This document shows, piece by piece, positions 37,331 to 50,898 of a DNA stretch of 64,000 nucleotides. The position numbers and the translations under genes are program-made. The stretch's first letter is position 1, and each line of letters begins with the position of its first letter. Below the pieces are notes generated by a model that did not search any database, was not told the origin of the DNA, and saw nothing but the letters and a program-made list of their open reading frames with translations. The stretch comes from Manihot esculenta (Eukaryota; Streptophyta; Magnoliopsida; Malpighiales; Euphorbiaceae): positions 40,753,956-40,817,955 of the forward strand of contig NC_035161.2 in assembly GCF_001659605.2 (NCBI RefSeq). Direction: 5' to 3'.

Positions 37331-40300
37331 TCAAAAGGCAATACTGCTGTAGGTCTTGGCAATGTTGTTGCTGAAGATTTGCAACACCACATTATTAGTG
37401 GGGCAGATGTACCGTGGGGTTTTAAACTGGCTAACAGCAGCTCCTAATCCTAGGTAATGATCCAGAATCTTCTGGAAGGTTCCCCTGCGAACCACTCTGA
37501 GCTCAAGAGGTCCAATGGCATTGATCTTGCGAGAAGTGATGTAGCCTGCGTCAAGGAAAGACCGGTCCAAGCAATTGCAACATTCTTGCAACACCTCCTC
37601 AGTTGGTTCTCCATTAATTTCCCAGAAGATTACATAGTGGCCAGGGTCTGTGGATCGGTCCACTAGACTGCTGAAATCAACAAGTTCAAGTTTGTCTTGA
37701 GCTAACAGTCTGGCCGCTTCTTCAACAGAGAGTTGCAAGTCTTTCTCAGTGTTCTTGTCAATGTTTATAGTTAGTAGTAAGCTCCTCCTGCATACAAATT
37801 TAAGTTCTGGGGTTGAGTTATGGAAGCCCATAATCTTCACCACATCTCCTAGTCTGTACCTGTACAAACCTGCAGATTGAGGTTAAATTTTAAGCAGATC
37901 AGTGGAATGATATGAACATTTAACATTTGGCTATACAGATAATTTTTGAATCAAGAATAGGATAAAGACCAGAATAATGTATGCTACTACGTCTACCGAC
38001 ATGAGAAAATCAATCAATCAGACCAGGTGAAGGTCCAAAGTGAAAATTACAAATTATGCACATCCAGGATTCTGTAGTCAAATAGCTAAAATACAAGACC
38101 TATAAAGATATAAATTTTTTTCGTCCAGTCTGTGTTATCATTATTATTATTTATTTCAAATCCATGACCAGAGGCCATGTTCTTCTAAGTAGTCCTATTC
38201 GAAGCTTGTGGGTACACCATCAGTAGTCACTAAATCCCCCCAAAAAAAGGGGAAAAAGAACCCACCCAACCATATACCTACTAGTTTGTACTATTTGTTC
38301 TTTTTCTTCTTTTTTTTTAATCTTTATAATTGGTGAGAAATTTAATTGCATGTTTCCTTTCAATAAATAAACCAATACTTCTGAAAAGGACAACTAAGAA
38401 CTGCTTTTCCTAGGCAAAGCTATTAAGAACTGTAAGACTTCAGGACAGGAGAAAGCAAAAATTACATTAAGGAATTCAAAGGGAAAAGCAACCAAGGGAA
38501 AACAATATGATTACAAGCAAAGACTAGAAGAAGAAGCATCATGTTTTGCCTACAAAGCAACATTTTGTCTCAACTATAATGATTTGAACCTTGGATAAGC
38601 CTAATTGCATTCAGCTAAAATTATATTAGGTAAAACAGAGTAATCTGCTGATATCTAACTGAAGGCTCAACGGGCTTCTTGATAAACAAAAAGAATGGAG
38701 AAGGCAACATGCCCTTCGTAATCCTCTCACAAGGCTAACTAAATGAAATGCAGTAAGCAGCAACACATTTAAAGGTTTAATTTTGAAACAGTTCCTCAGT
38801 GGCAAACATGGGTTTTCTTGCAAAAACAAATTGTGTTTCCTGATGCTGTGTAACACATGCGGGACATTATGATATAATGACTTAAAGCTGGGGTCTCACT
38901 AAGGTGTCAAATATTTAAAGGTGTCTACATAAAACACAAAGTTTACTGATGACAGAGAGAAAATGATGCATGCATCTCCTAATCTCAAAATAATAATAAA
39001 AGTCAAGTCAAATAGTTCTTGTTGGTCATAGAGACGCTAATAGAGAATACAACAAAAATAATTGATAATCACGGTAGAACTGGAGAGAAGAGACGTTTTG
39101 TTCAGATATGTTTTCTTGGTCTCTACACTCAGATGGGATGCAAAAAATTTGGCCGTAGATTTGACTAAATGGCTTTTATTAGAGACAAAGCACCCAAGGA
39201 TAAATGCATAAGAGATGAAAAATGATATGGACAATTTCCTCATACTTGAAGTCCTAATGTCTAAGTTACCTACGTTGTTCTAAGAAAGAATTTAAACCCA
39301 AAAGAAAAACACACAGTACCTGCAAAATTTGTGACAATGATTTCATACTCTTCTCCAATGTTGACTTCCGTTAAACCCACTGGCTTAGGCTCTGTGAAAA
39401 TATTCTCAGCATTGTCTCCAAGAGGAATGAATTCAAAGTATCCAATATTAGGTAGCACAGCAAAAGTAGCCAACTCAGGAGGTAGCTTTGGATTGACATT
39501 TGCTCCAATCCACCCTTCTGTAGCACCATAATCACCACTCACCAAAGGCATCTCACCAGCATAGTGCCTCAGTTTTTTCACATAAGGCTCCATTGACCCA
39601 GTCATTATCCCAAATACATACTTCACATTAGGAAAAAGTTCTGGTATTAATCCATACCAATTACTCAATCCTGAGCATTTCCTATGAATCAGCTCAGCCA
39701 ACTCAACATTTGGCTTAAGCACTTGTGACATTGCATTTCTAATGGAAAAGTCAGTGACTCGGCTGCTGAGTACCCCATTGCGAATGTCATCACAAAGCTC
39801 TTCCCAAACTTGTTCAAAGGTTCTAAATGCAAGGACAATACTGTGGGCAAATATAGAGAACACAAACTGAATTTCTTCACAGTGGATTAACCCGCATAAG
39901 AGATGGCAATACAATGATTGGTGGAAGTCAGACCCAAATATCACTTCATCAGGGCTGCAGCAATTGAACTCCATTGTCTGCAATGCATTTTTGTAGTGTG
40001 GACTGCGGAAGAGATTTGTTGTGGCAGTCCCAGCAGCCAACCCCCCTTTTGTTTTGTACTGTTTGCTGCTAAAATTGAACAGCAAGGCTTTTCCATCCCC
40101 AGTAGGGAACTCTCTGCATCATAGTGAATGCAAAACAATCCCCTAAATTACAAAAAGTTGAAAGGCTTTGCTAGTAAGATAATAATTCACTTTTATTACC
40201 TGTTTCTAAATGCAAAAGAAGTTCTATATATCTGCAAGGTGTTCTCTGTTAATTCATCATTGAATGGTAGATATTTTGGCTTTCCTTGAGTAGTACCCGA

Positions 40301-40684
40301 ACTGCAATAATCCAAGTTTGTCAAAACTAAAACTTGGATAACATGAAAAGCTGTCTGACTCATGAAATTAACATACAGCATAAGCTTCTACCTCAGAGAT
40401 ATGGTTGTTATGGGCTTTCTGGTGAGAACAGGGGAACGATCACCATCTGCAATTCTTTGAATATAAGGTTCCAAGTCCTTGTGAGTAACAATGGGAACAT
40501 GATCTCTGAAAGCCTCTGGATCAGTTCGTCCATTGAGACCCAAATTCTGCAAGTACTCTGCAGAGCCATTCTCTTCCAGAATCTTCTTGAGGGTCTCTAT
40601 CTGGACCCTCTCAGCATCCTTTGTAATTGCTTCAAATTCTTCTATCACTTTATCGACGTTAATTTTTTCCATCTTTTCTAACAT
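37331..40684 (-). CDS. JAR1: Jasmonoyl-amino acid synthetase, GH3.11/JAR1 type
   Basis: Four exons (40684-40392, 40301-40200, 40113-39320, 37869-37331) splice in frame to 575 residues, the length of Arabidopsis JAR1. The first motif [10 protein letters not shown] (from S98) is the ATP/AMP-binding signature of the acyl-adenylate GH3 family. DYGATEGW (326-333) and [12 protein letters not shown] (from L398) are the second and third nucleotide-binding motifs, and the C-terminal lid domain ends ...YSSIAF. Residue order follows JAR1 (for instance [42 protein letters not shown]). The expected reaction is ATP-dependent joining of jasmonic acid to isoleucine, giving the COI1 ligand JA-Ile, in the cytosol. 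The start [11 protein letters not shown] matches the family's N-terminus. The 1.4-kb third intron is large. Upstream, 40685-42030 is probably a 5' UTR with one or more introns. Substrate is inferred from family similarity. Confidence 0.94.
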
Positions 40685-42030
40685 CTTCACTAAACTTCTT
40701 AAACTGCACCAGAAACAAAAAGGAATTTGGGAGTCATACGTCATCGACAGAATGAAGATGATTGAATTTGACGCCAAAAATGAGCTAATTAGGACCCAGG
40801 AAAAAAATAGGCTTGCCAGGAAAAATGCTTAACAGCTCTGCACATTCAGAGAGAGAAATAATTCCGGAAAGTTAACATCAAGAACCACAGTCAGCAGCAG
40901 ATAAAGATTGATGGAAAATAAATTCAATTAATTTAATCTTCAAATACAAATTATTTGTCAATCCAACGACCAAAACCTCCGGTCAACGAAGAGCTTGATT
41001 GTTTAAGTTCACAAATATATTTTTTCTAGAGAAAAGAAAAGAAAAGGAAATAATCCAGAATTCAGAACTCGATTACTTTCTTCCATTTTACCTCATTGCT
41101 CTCTGCAACCAAATTAAATTGAAAATTGGAATAGAGGCACCCAACAAGTGCTTTGCTGTAGTAATTTTTGCAAGGAAAAAAGCAACAAACAAAGCCAGAG
41201 ATTGACTTACGATAAGTAGAAGGAAGGAAAAGGATTCACTAATATTGTGCAAGTGATGTAAAGGAGGATTAGCGAACAAAAGCCTTCAAAGTTGAAAGCG
41301 TTGATCTTCGTTTGACGATAGTCAACGGGTCAACTCTCCAGAAATTTCCAGGAAAAAAATAGAGAAAGAGAGAGAGAAGAATTTGAAGCCACAAATAAAC
41401 AGTAGGAAATCAGCGAGAAAACGAGTAGAGTTCAAATTCACAAACCGAGTTAAAGCTCAAAACTAAAGTAGTTGTTTTACCTCGTTAATAGTATAACAGA
41501 AAGAAACCACGAGGAAAAAAAAAACAAAGAAAGTTGAGCAGGCAAAAATCAAATAGAAAGAAAAGGTACTCCATAAAGAACAACATCCAAAGGTCTCCAT
41601 GCGATTGACAAAGAAAAAAGTACCAAACAGCTTCGAGTCAGAAACAATTACAGATACCAAAATACAAACAGAAAGAAAAAGAAAAAGTATACACCATATC
41701 AAGAAAACCATATTACAGAATTCTAGAACAAAGCAGCAGAGACAATACCTGTAAACAGAGAGAAAAACAGCAGCGACTTTCAGAAAGAAAGAGAGAGTAC
41801 TGGGCAAGTACAATGATGAAGAGAAAGCGAGCTTTTCTAAGTAACGAATTAAAGAGAGGAGGAGAAGAAGAAGAAGTTACTGAATCACTGATATCGATGC
41901 AAGTTGTCTTGCTCACTCTGGGCGGAGGGAGAAGCCAATGTTAGATAGAGGTGAAAGAGATTTTTACAAAGAAAGAAAGTGAGAACATTTGATTACTGGG
42001 AGATGAGCGGAAGATCCTTATGGGCTTTCA

Positions 42031-42037
42031 TTATATA
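42031..42037 (-). promoter_or_regulatory. Possible TATA box of the GH3 gene
   Basis: TATATAA on the - strand about 1.35 kb before the start codon, just upstream of a purine/pyrimidine-rich leader (41900-41340). This fits if the 5' UTR contains an intron; otherwise it is chance. Confidence 0.35.
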
Positions 42038-42059
42038 TGTCTATAATGCGGTACCTCTT

Positions 42060-43015
42060 CCATTTGACCAAAGCCCTCCACTTTTCGCCGTGTTATAAAG
42101 ACAGAATTCCCATTTTGCCCAAAACTTCATCCAATGACAGTTTTGTCCTTGCTTTCCTTACCAAAATTACTCATAATTTTCACTGATTATCCCTCAATTT
42201 TGAGTCTCAAAGTGGTTACTGAATTTCAATCTATTTCTTAAAATTTCATGAATTTCAATTTTTACATTAAAAAGCTTCTTCTTACTATTTTCCGTCCAAT
42301 TGTCCGTTTAAAATAAAATGTGATTTATCCATGTACATATATAAAATAAATAATAAATTTTTCTCCCCCACATATATAACCTTTAGTAATAATTTAGGAT
42401 AATATTCACAGATTTAATTTGATAATAAATATATCTAAATAAATTTGATAAATCTTAGATTTTATTTCTCCAATTCTCATTTTATTTTATAAGTCTTTAA
42501 ATTAATGAATATAGTGTTTTAATGGGATTTACTGTTTTGAGATTTTAAATGAATATTTTGATGGGGTTTTGCAACATGTTTGAGTATATTTTACTTGCAT
42601 CTTCTTTGATAGATTTAATTGCAATGGTATTTGAGTTTGTTTTTTTTTAGCTTTTAGCTTTCTATGCATGGATGATTATTTAATATAATTCTAAACCAAT
42701 TTAAAATTTGTTTTCCTTGTTGGGTTTTCCTTCACAAAGCCTCTTATAATAGTAATTTTTCTTGGAATATTCTATAGAATTTGTAATTTATAAGGTAACT
42801 GAAATGAAAATTAACTTATATTTTGATAACAATAAAGTCAATAATTTGGATTATTTAACTCGATTGTAGTTATTGGTTATTTTCTCATAACTCAATATTT
42901 TTTATGATTTGAGGAAATTTCTGTAAGGAGAGGGGAGAGAGATCTTGAGAGAAATGAATGAAAAGGTTAACTTTAACCTTTTTGCATAGAGAGAGATTTT
43001 GTAAATCTTTGAAGA
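42060..43015. other. Intergenic, AT-rich
   Basis: Promoter-distal region of the GH3 gene and AT-rich DNA before the second Copia element; no feature supported. Confidence 0.45.
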
Positions 43016-43589
43016 TATTTTATTTAGATGATAAAATGGTAGCATTTCAATCAAGATCAAGACTACAACGTTTCAATAAAAATGAAATATTATCCAAACT
43101 TTAAATGATAATGATTTTGATTGTTGAAATAAAAATTCTAGAAGATATGTGTATAATATAAATATTGTATTTTTTATTTTTTTTTATTTTTTCAATTATT
43201 TGCTTACACAATGAGCCAACTCTTTCATTCAATCCAAAAAAATCCACAAGTGTGTATATAAAGAAATGTAACATCAATAAATTAAAACATCATTCATTTT
43301 CAGCACAAATACATAACCACACGAAAACAAGTTGGAAAAAAAAAGCTTTTTAAATGTATATTTATTAATGTGGTCCTAGGTTTTAAAGAATATAAGTTAT
43401 ATGAATTTTAAATGTATATTTATTGATTTGATCATAGGTTTTAAAAAATATAAGTTATATGATTTAGAAAAGAAAAAATATTATTAAAAAAATATTATTT
43501 TTTATGAAAATATCTTCCCTTACTCCTAAGAACAGCATAACCAAACTGCTGTTGTGCCCCTACCCAATTTGATTGTGATACTTTTTCAG

Positions 43590-46500
43590 ACCAAAGCACA
43601 TTTCATCACATGCCAGAAACCAATCCCACACAACCACAAGAGATTGACACACCTACACTAGAACTTACAGTTTTCAATCATACTATAGAGATTCCCTCAC
43701 CATCACAAACAAGGAAAAGCACAAGATAGATATCAAAGTCACAATGGTTAGATGATTATGTTGCACAAATACCATATAGAAAAAAAAATGTAGGTCTTGC
43801 ATATGCAACATACTTGTTCACCTTCAACTACTTTCTTTAGTCACTCACCCACATTCAATCATAATTATAATCATTTTGTAGTTGCATTATCTAACGTGTT
43901 AGAACCTAAAAACTATAGGGAGCAATAAAAGACAGCAACTAGTATTGGCTTGAATCCGCGGACAGCTCGGGATTGCGTATATTTTTTTTGAATCTGAACA
44001 AAAGATTTGAGATTTGCTTTTAAAACGGGCTTTTTTACTTGACTCGTTTTGGAATCACACCCATGTAGATTGGACCGGATGGGTTCGCGGACTACCCGTT
44101 TTAAAAATACTTAAGTAACATCATTTTATTCATCAATTTTATTTTTTTATAGATAAAAACCAAGATGTGGATGACAACAAAAAGGTAGATAGAGAATATG
44201 TATTAATTTTCAAACAAGATTTAAATATTGTTGATTTAGAGGAAGATGGTGTTGATTGATTTTTTTTTTATTTTGTATAGTTCTTAATAAGTTTATTTTA
44301 TTATTTAGACGAGTTTAATGAGGTCTATTTAGATTTTAGAAAAAAAAATACAGAATTGAAACTTATTTATTGATTATAATATCTTTTTTTATTTATTGAT
44401 TGTGGTTGGTATAATATATAACTTTAGTTAATAGTGTGAATTTAATAAGTTCTTTTAAATTTTAATTCAATTTTTTTTATAAAAAGCGGGCTGCTTAGGT
44501 TGGTTGCAGACCTGACCGAGCCTAAATATTAGAAGTCCATTTTAACGGACTTTTTTAGTTCGATCCATTTTGAGATCGAGGTTAATAATATGCACATTTA
44601 TATAGTTTTAATATTCTAAAATACATAGATATTGAGTTTGATTTTATTTAAAACAAATTAATTCGTTTAAATTTTATTATCTTGATAGGTTAAATAAGAA
44701 TTAGAGAATAATAAGAGAAAAATCTGGACTCTATATTCTGAAATCAAACGTGAGCATAACCAAATCCATAGAAGGATAAGAAGCAGAGTCATTTAAACTC
44801 TAACTCCTAGATGAACTGTGTTATGGATTACGTTATGGACATAACATATTTAGCAAACAGAGTCCAGTTTCAAATCCGAAAAACAAACAGGTAACTCTCA
44901 TATGCTAATATGTACTGACTTTGATTTTAACTATTTGTATTTAGGTTAAGTCGGAACTCTTAGCATTATAAAAAGAAGACATTCTGATGTATCTTCGATC
45001 TCGTCTCATCTCTCAGTTCTCATTCTTAATTAGTTTAAGAGGTTGAAAATACTTTTCTCATTGTGGTGTTTCAGCTATGAATATGTGTGGCTAGTTTCTT
45101 ATTTTCAGTTAAAGAATAATTAAGATTTTAGTTCAATTGGTTGTGAGATTTATGTGATTCTATTGTTTTCTCAATTGTTATTGGTATTTATATTATTCTC
45201 ATATTTATTATTTACTATTATTCTGTTGGTTATTGCATTAAGACGTCATTACTCAATTGATAGAATGATATATTGCTATTCAGATTAATTAAATCCATAA
45301 TTATTTAGTTAAACTGAAATAAGTAGTGAATTAGGTTGCGTAAGACCTTCCTAAGAAACAGTATAATCTAACTTAAATAAATCGAGCATATCGCGTTTAT
45401 TATTAGAATTAGATTACGGTTGTTCAAAAGTTAGACCTAATTAACGAGCATCTCTTAGCTAGTTTAAAATTTAAGAAATGATTAGATTTCTAAAGTGTTT
45501 TTTATATCAATAACTGGTTTATCAATAATTAAATTAAGATTATTTTTATATCTATGATCAACCAATAAAAATCGAAACTAAGATTATTCCTTTAACTGAA
45601 TATTTCTCATCTTAAATTTAATTGCTTCTTTATTTGAATTGGTTTTATTTATTTTCCCTTCTCTACATTCAAAACCTCCCCCCATTTTATTTTATTTTAT
45701 TTTTGTTTCTTGTTCATTTAATAGAATTAATTTACTTACCAATATCTGTGGGATCGACCCTGCTTACCATTATCACAAGTTTTATTTTTAGCAGGAATTT
45801 ATTTTTAGTGGTCTCGATGCCCATCAGAGGCCGCGTGGGTTGAGCCAGACTGAACAACCCATTTTGACAACACTAGTAACTGGATTAGAGTTATGCAATA
45901 TGAGATAAAAGCATTAGAAACAAATGACATATGGATCTTAATCAAGTTACTTGTAGGAAAGAAGGCAATTGCCTCCAAGTGGATCTTCAGAATTAAATAT
46001 AATGTAGAGGAGACAGTCAACAGATACAAAGTAAGGCTAGTTGCAAAGGGTTACGGCCAATTATCTGGCATTGACTACCATGACAGTTTCTCTCTTGTTA
46101 TCAATGGTAACAATATTGAGAACATTCATGACAATAGCAATAACTTAGAATTGGACAATACATTAATTAGATATCAATAATATATATTCATAGACATGTT
46201 GATGAAGACCTATATATGGAGGCACTAGAGCATGTATGTAAGCTAATTAGAAGGGTACAACATTTCTAAAAGGCACGTATGTAAGCTAATCAAAAGCATT
46301 TATGTACTCAAACAAGATGGTAAGCAATGTAATAGGGAGTTAACCTGAAAGTTTTGCAAATACGATTTCAAGTAGTCAGAAATTGATTATTGTCTATTCA
46401 CTAAAGTCTCTAATAATTCTTTTCTAGCCCTAATTATTCATGTAGATAATCTCCTAATCACAGGAGCAGATAAAAAATAAATAATTGAAGTAAAGACTTA

Positions 46501-47060
46501 TCTACATGATGAGTTCACAATAAAAAACTTGAGACATGTGAGATATTTCTCGACCTTGAAATAGCAAGGTTAACTGAAGGCATGTTCGTACATCAACGGA
46601 AAATATGCAAGTGATATCATAAGAGATGCCAAGCTACAGGATGCAAAGATAGCTTTTTTCCCGTTCCTCAAAAGGTTAAAGATTGACAAAGATACAGGAG
46701 AAATACTACTAGATACAGAATAATATAGGAGATTAATCAGACAGCTTCTATACCTCAATCTCACATGGCCTGACATAACATGCTCCATGCAATAGTTGAG
46801 TCAATACATGTATCTCCCTCACAAGCCACATTTCGATGTTGCCTTGCATGTCGTATGATATCCCAAAGGAAGCTCCCATAAAGGTTTGTTCTTCTCAGCA
46901 TCCACGATCTGTGAACTATAGTGAATAGCATACTTATTTCGGGAATTCCAAATCGAAGCTCAACTCCCTATTCTCTTTGATGGATCAAATCTCAGACCTC
47001 TTTATGAAATCCCTATGAGCTTCTACCCTACATCATCTCTTGTCCAAGATGAGACCGCAC
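43590..47060 (+). pseudogene. Copia polyprotein remnants (RT and RNase H)
   Basis: 45893-46180 reads MQYEIKALETNDIWILIKL, GKKAIASKWIFRIKYN, RYKVRLVAKGYGQLSGIDYH, the start of the RVT_2 reverse transcriptase. Farther on, SEIDYCLFTK and IIHVDNLLITG correspond to the catalytic block, where the usual Y-V-D-D is H-V-D-N, an inactive site. Later frames (RRLIRQLLYLNLTWPDITCSM) are the RT-RNase H connection, and ISDLFMKSL is the end. Many stops and shifts are present. Confidence 0.8.
43935..45870. mobile_element. Insertion of uncertain type inside the second Copia element
   Basis: Copia sequence leaves off at LEPKNYRE with AAAGACAGCAACT and resumes with AACTGGATTAGAGTTATGC, so AACT appears at both edges and joining them restores the expected reading. 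The first 650 bp hold short GCGGAC/CGGGC words. The part ending at 45826 (CTGTGGGATCGACCCTGCTT ... GGTCTCGATGCCCATCA) resembles the 3' end of an Athila/Tat-type LTR. More than one element may be present; I cannot define borders. Confidence 0.45.
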
Positions 47061-47387
47061 CCTTCAGATTCGTCTTATTCTTGCGAAGGGATGAAGATGT
47101 TTTAATAAGATGGCAAAACTATAGCATCTCAACCAAGATCAAGACGACGACGTTTCAATGAAAAGGAAATATTATCCAAACTTGAAACGACAACATTTTT
47201 TGTTCTTAAAATGAAAATTCTAAAAGATACATGTATAATGTAAATATTGTATTTTTTCAGTTTTTTTTTAATTATTTGCTAGCACAATGAGCTGGCCTTT
47301 CATTCAATCCAAAAAATCCACAAGTGTGTATATAAAAAAATGCAAGATCAATAAATTAACACATCATTCTTTCACAAAATACATAAC

Positions 47388-50061
47388 TTTTGCAATTTTC
47401 AATTCCACATGTGAGAGAATAAAAATTTTAATTTCAAAATTTCAAATAGAATAGCTGACAAGCATAACAAGTGTTTTTTTATGTAAAAATTAGAATTTTG
47501 AGAGTCTTAAAAAAGAAATTAAAATTCAGTGAACACTTTAAAATTCTTCTAAAATTGAGAGATGACAAGTAAAAATTATCCCTAAAATTACATGTCTTTG
47601 TTGTGTACTAGTAAGAATCTTGCAAAGGAATATGTTATAAATGAATTTTTCAGCACCAACTCGGTATATCATGTGTTTATATTTTCATGTATAAAAATTT
47701 AATTTTTTAAAAATTATAAATAATGCATCTATTTTTTTTATGAGTAAGAGAGTGTATATGTAGAATATACCGAATATTTATCCATTATATAAAAAATATA
47801 GGTAGATGATAATTACAATTTTAAATTCTTTTTATTAGTTCAGATATGATTTTAAGAAAATATTTAACTAATTTTAGATGATTTATTTCAATATAAATAA
47901 TTTTATAATAATAAAACAACAATTATTTAAAAAAAAATCATTGTATGATTTCTTAAATTTTTATTCAATTAATTAAGCCTCTTTTTAGCGTTAATTATTA
48001 AAAAAAGAATTGTTATTAACGCTTGATTTTACGTGGAGCCCTTCCAGGGACAAGATTCTAAGCCAAAAACATTGCATCCAAATCCTTATCTTTTTTTTCC
48101 TTCTTAAGATTTTATTCTACAAGACTTTCTTCTTAAAGAGAAAAAGCAATTATGGAGCTAATAATTTAATTGCTGATAATATTAGTAATGCTAATTAAAC
48201 CAAACATGCACATAATTATTAGTTAATGATTTAATTGGTAAAAGCATTGTAGATATGAAAAAAAAATACAAATTGACCAAAATATAATAATATAAAATAT
48301 GTCTGTAATTTTGAAGGCAATCTTGTCTGGTCCAAATTAAAATCTAGTGGGGAACTGGTGGGACACCGAGGCAACGGTTTTTTAATCCAACTCGCTAATC
48401 TACCACAAAGCCCATGGACTCAACCCACGTTTAATTTATTCAAATATGTAACTATTTTATGTTCTAAAAAAATAATAATAATAATAATAGCCTCTAGAAG
48501 CGTATTTGAATCTAAAAGTATTGTAATATATAAAATTAAATAATTTTGCGAAAGGGGACCAATTGAATAAATTTGCAATTGGGTCATTGTCTGATTGATG
48601 GCCAAGATTCAGGAGTTATTTACTATATGCGCCTCAACTTTTTTTTTATTTTATTTTTAATGTGACGTATTTTTAAGGAGTGATGATGTGGATTTACCTA
48701 ATAAAATTATCTGTTTTGTCCTATATCAATGTAGTCGTTAAACATGTATCTTTCTGAGATTGCAAAATTCTGCTTTAAGAGATTCAACAATGCAAAATTA
48801 ATCTGGACTGGTTATTGATTTGTCTTGTAGTGAAGATGAGCTTAATCTGGATCCAGGAGGTTCCAAGATCTTCATGAATTTTTATTTTATTTTATTTTAT
48901 TTTTAATATAAATTTAACTCATAACTTAAAATAAATTAGATGGATAAGCTCAGGATTTGCAAATCATTAATCAGAAATATAATTTAATATTAAAATTTTT
49001 ATCACCATCTTTTTTAAATAAAAATTAAAAATTAAAAAGTAAAATTTAAAATTTTTTAAATTTACTGATATACTCTTAACACCAAATTAAATCTGTGAGT
49101 GTAAAATTTTTATCAATAAATTCTCATTCAAATCATTTTGTAATTCAGTTATTGTTTAATATGTAGTATTGTAGTTTTATCAATTTAAAAAATTATTTTT
49201 ATATTTGAATTTATAATATTTATTTTTTTAAATAAAAAAAAGATAAATAAATATAACAGAGTAAAAAAATATACGAATTACAAAATATGAGAGATAAATA
49301 TATTAATTAATGATATAATTATAGAAATACATTAATTAATGGAAAGATTAGAAATAGTAGTTAGAAAATCCCAAAGGACATTACCAAATCAAGTAATTTT
49401 TTTTCTAAAATATTTTTTGCAACAACATAAATTATAAAAATATATAGCTTTTAAAAAATATGAAAACTATATATATAGAGACTTTATTTTTTAATACTAT
49501 AGTTAAATAATAAAAAATATATTTTTTAAAAAATAATATTTTTAAAATGTGTTTTTAATATATAAATAGCAAACATGACTCTAACAAAAATTAATTTAGT
49601 TGTCCTAAAAGAGTTTTTATTATTACCGATATTATTATTACGAGAGATTCAGACATCCGTTTTTTCTTAATAATTAAGACAATATATTTAATGTATATAT
49701 ATACATTTAAATAAAAATACATATATTTTATTTTATTAGATTTTTTTTCTTCTTCAAAAGTGAGCTTTATTCAACTAAGAAAGCAAGATGAATCCGTTAC
49801 GAAGCTAAATTGAGCCCAACGATTGCAAATAAAATTTAGATTATATCCATCTCCTTTATCATCCCTCATTTTCATCGATTATTTCATGTAATTGGTGGCG
49901 GAACCGTTACTTTATATTCCAATTAAACATTTTTTTATTTAAAAAATTTAATATTAGTGATATTATATAATAATTGCTCAAAGAAAATCATATACTGAAA
50001 GTGACACTCAAAAATAGATTCACGATCAGATAATAATCGATTCTATAGAGAGAAAATAAAA
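47388..50061. other. Intergenic, very AT-rich
   Basis: No coding pattern or clear repeat in 2.7 kb except short A/T runs and an AAT repeat near 48467-48488. Confidence 0.5.
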
Positions 50062-50898
50062 GGATAAACTATAATTTAGTTCCTCTAGTTTAATAAAATA
50101 TTTATTAAATAAAAGGATAAACTATAATTTAGTTCCTCTAGTTTAATAAAATATTTATTTTAGTCCCTGTATTTTTAAAAACCTACAATTTAATCTTTTA
50201 CATTTAAAAAAATTACAAAATAGTCCCTACCATCAAATTTTCAGTTAACCTCTTGTTTATTTTAATGAAAATGACTAAACTACCCTTTAAATAAAAAAAT
50301 CAAATCAAACACTATTTTTCACTTTCAAATCAGTCCATCTCACTACCTCTCCTTCCCAATCCTCTTCTTCATTTTCTTCTCATCATTCTCTTTCTTTTTT
50401 CGATCATCTTCTTCCTTTTCTCCTCATCCTTCTTCTTCTTTTGTGTTTGATTTCATGCAATTGGAGAAGAGTGAATCAAAGATTTCTCATTGGCAATTAA
50501 GGAAGGGTGAGGATTGGAATGAGGAGAAGAAAAAGGAGAGGATTGGGGAGGGGAGGTAGTGGGATGAGGAGAAGAAGAAGAAGGAGATCAGCCGCAACTA
50601 AGAAGAAGAAGAAGGAGGATGAAGAGAAGAAGAAGGAGAAGGATGAGTAGAAGAAGAAAGAGAGGATTGAGGAGGGGAGGTAGTGGGATGGAGTGAATAG
50701 TATTTGATTTGATTTTTTTATTTAAAGGGCACTTTAGTCATTTTCATTAAAATAAACAGGAGATTAACTGAAAATTTGACGGTAGGGACTATTTTACAGT
50801 TTTTTTAAATGTGAAAGATTAAATTGTAGGTTTTTAAAAATATAGGGATTAAAAGTAAACATTTCATTAAACTAGAGGGACTAAAATATAGTTTATCT
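50062..50898. mobile_element. Foldback (long inverted repeat) element
   Basis: The left arm (about 50062-50440) and right arm (about 50540-50898) are inverted copies of one another over about 360 bp, from GATAAACTATA...TTTAGTCCCT outward to a pyrimidine-rich (left) or purine-rich (right) inner part. A loop of roughly 100 bp lies between. The outer 52 bp of the left arm are tandemly duplicated (50062 and 50114). Flanks carry AAAATAAAA on both sides, a possible target duplication of about 9 bp as made by Mutator-type elements. No protein is encoded. Confidence 0.82.

Larger units (their letters stand above)
43016..47387 (+). mobile_element. Second decayed Ty1/Copia element
   Basis: Two related stretches about 290-300 bp long, 43016-43317 and 47098-47387, frame the element and act as its LTRs. 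They share many words, such as TCCACAAGTGTGTATATAA and CATTCAATCCAAAAAA. Between them lie fragments in Copia order: a region upstream of the reverse transcriptase (43590-43920), the RT (45885-46560) and the RNase H end (46570-47060). No flanking target duplication could be matched, so the outer borders are approximate. About 1.9 kb in the middle (43935-45870) is not Copia protein sequence and looks inserted. Confidence 0.78.
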
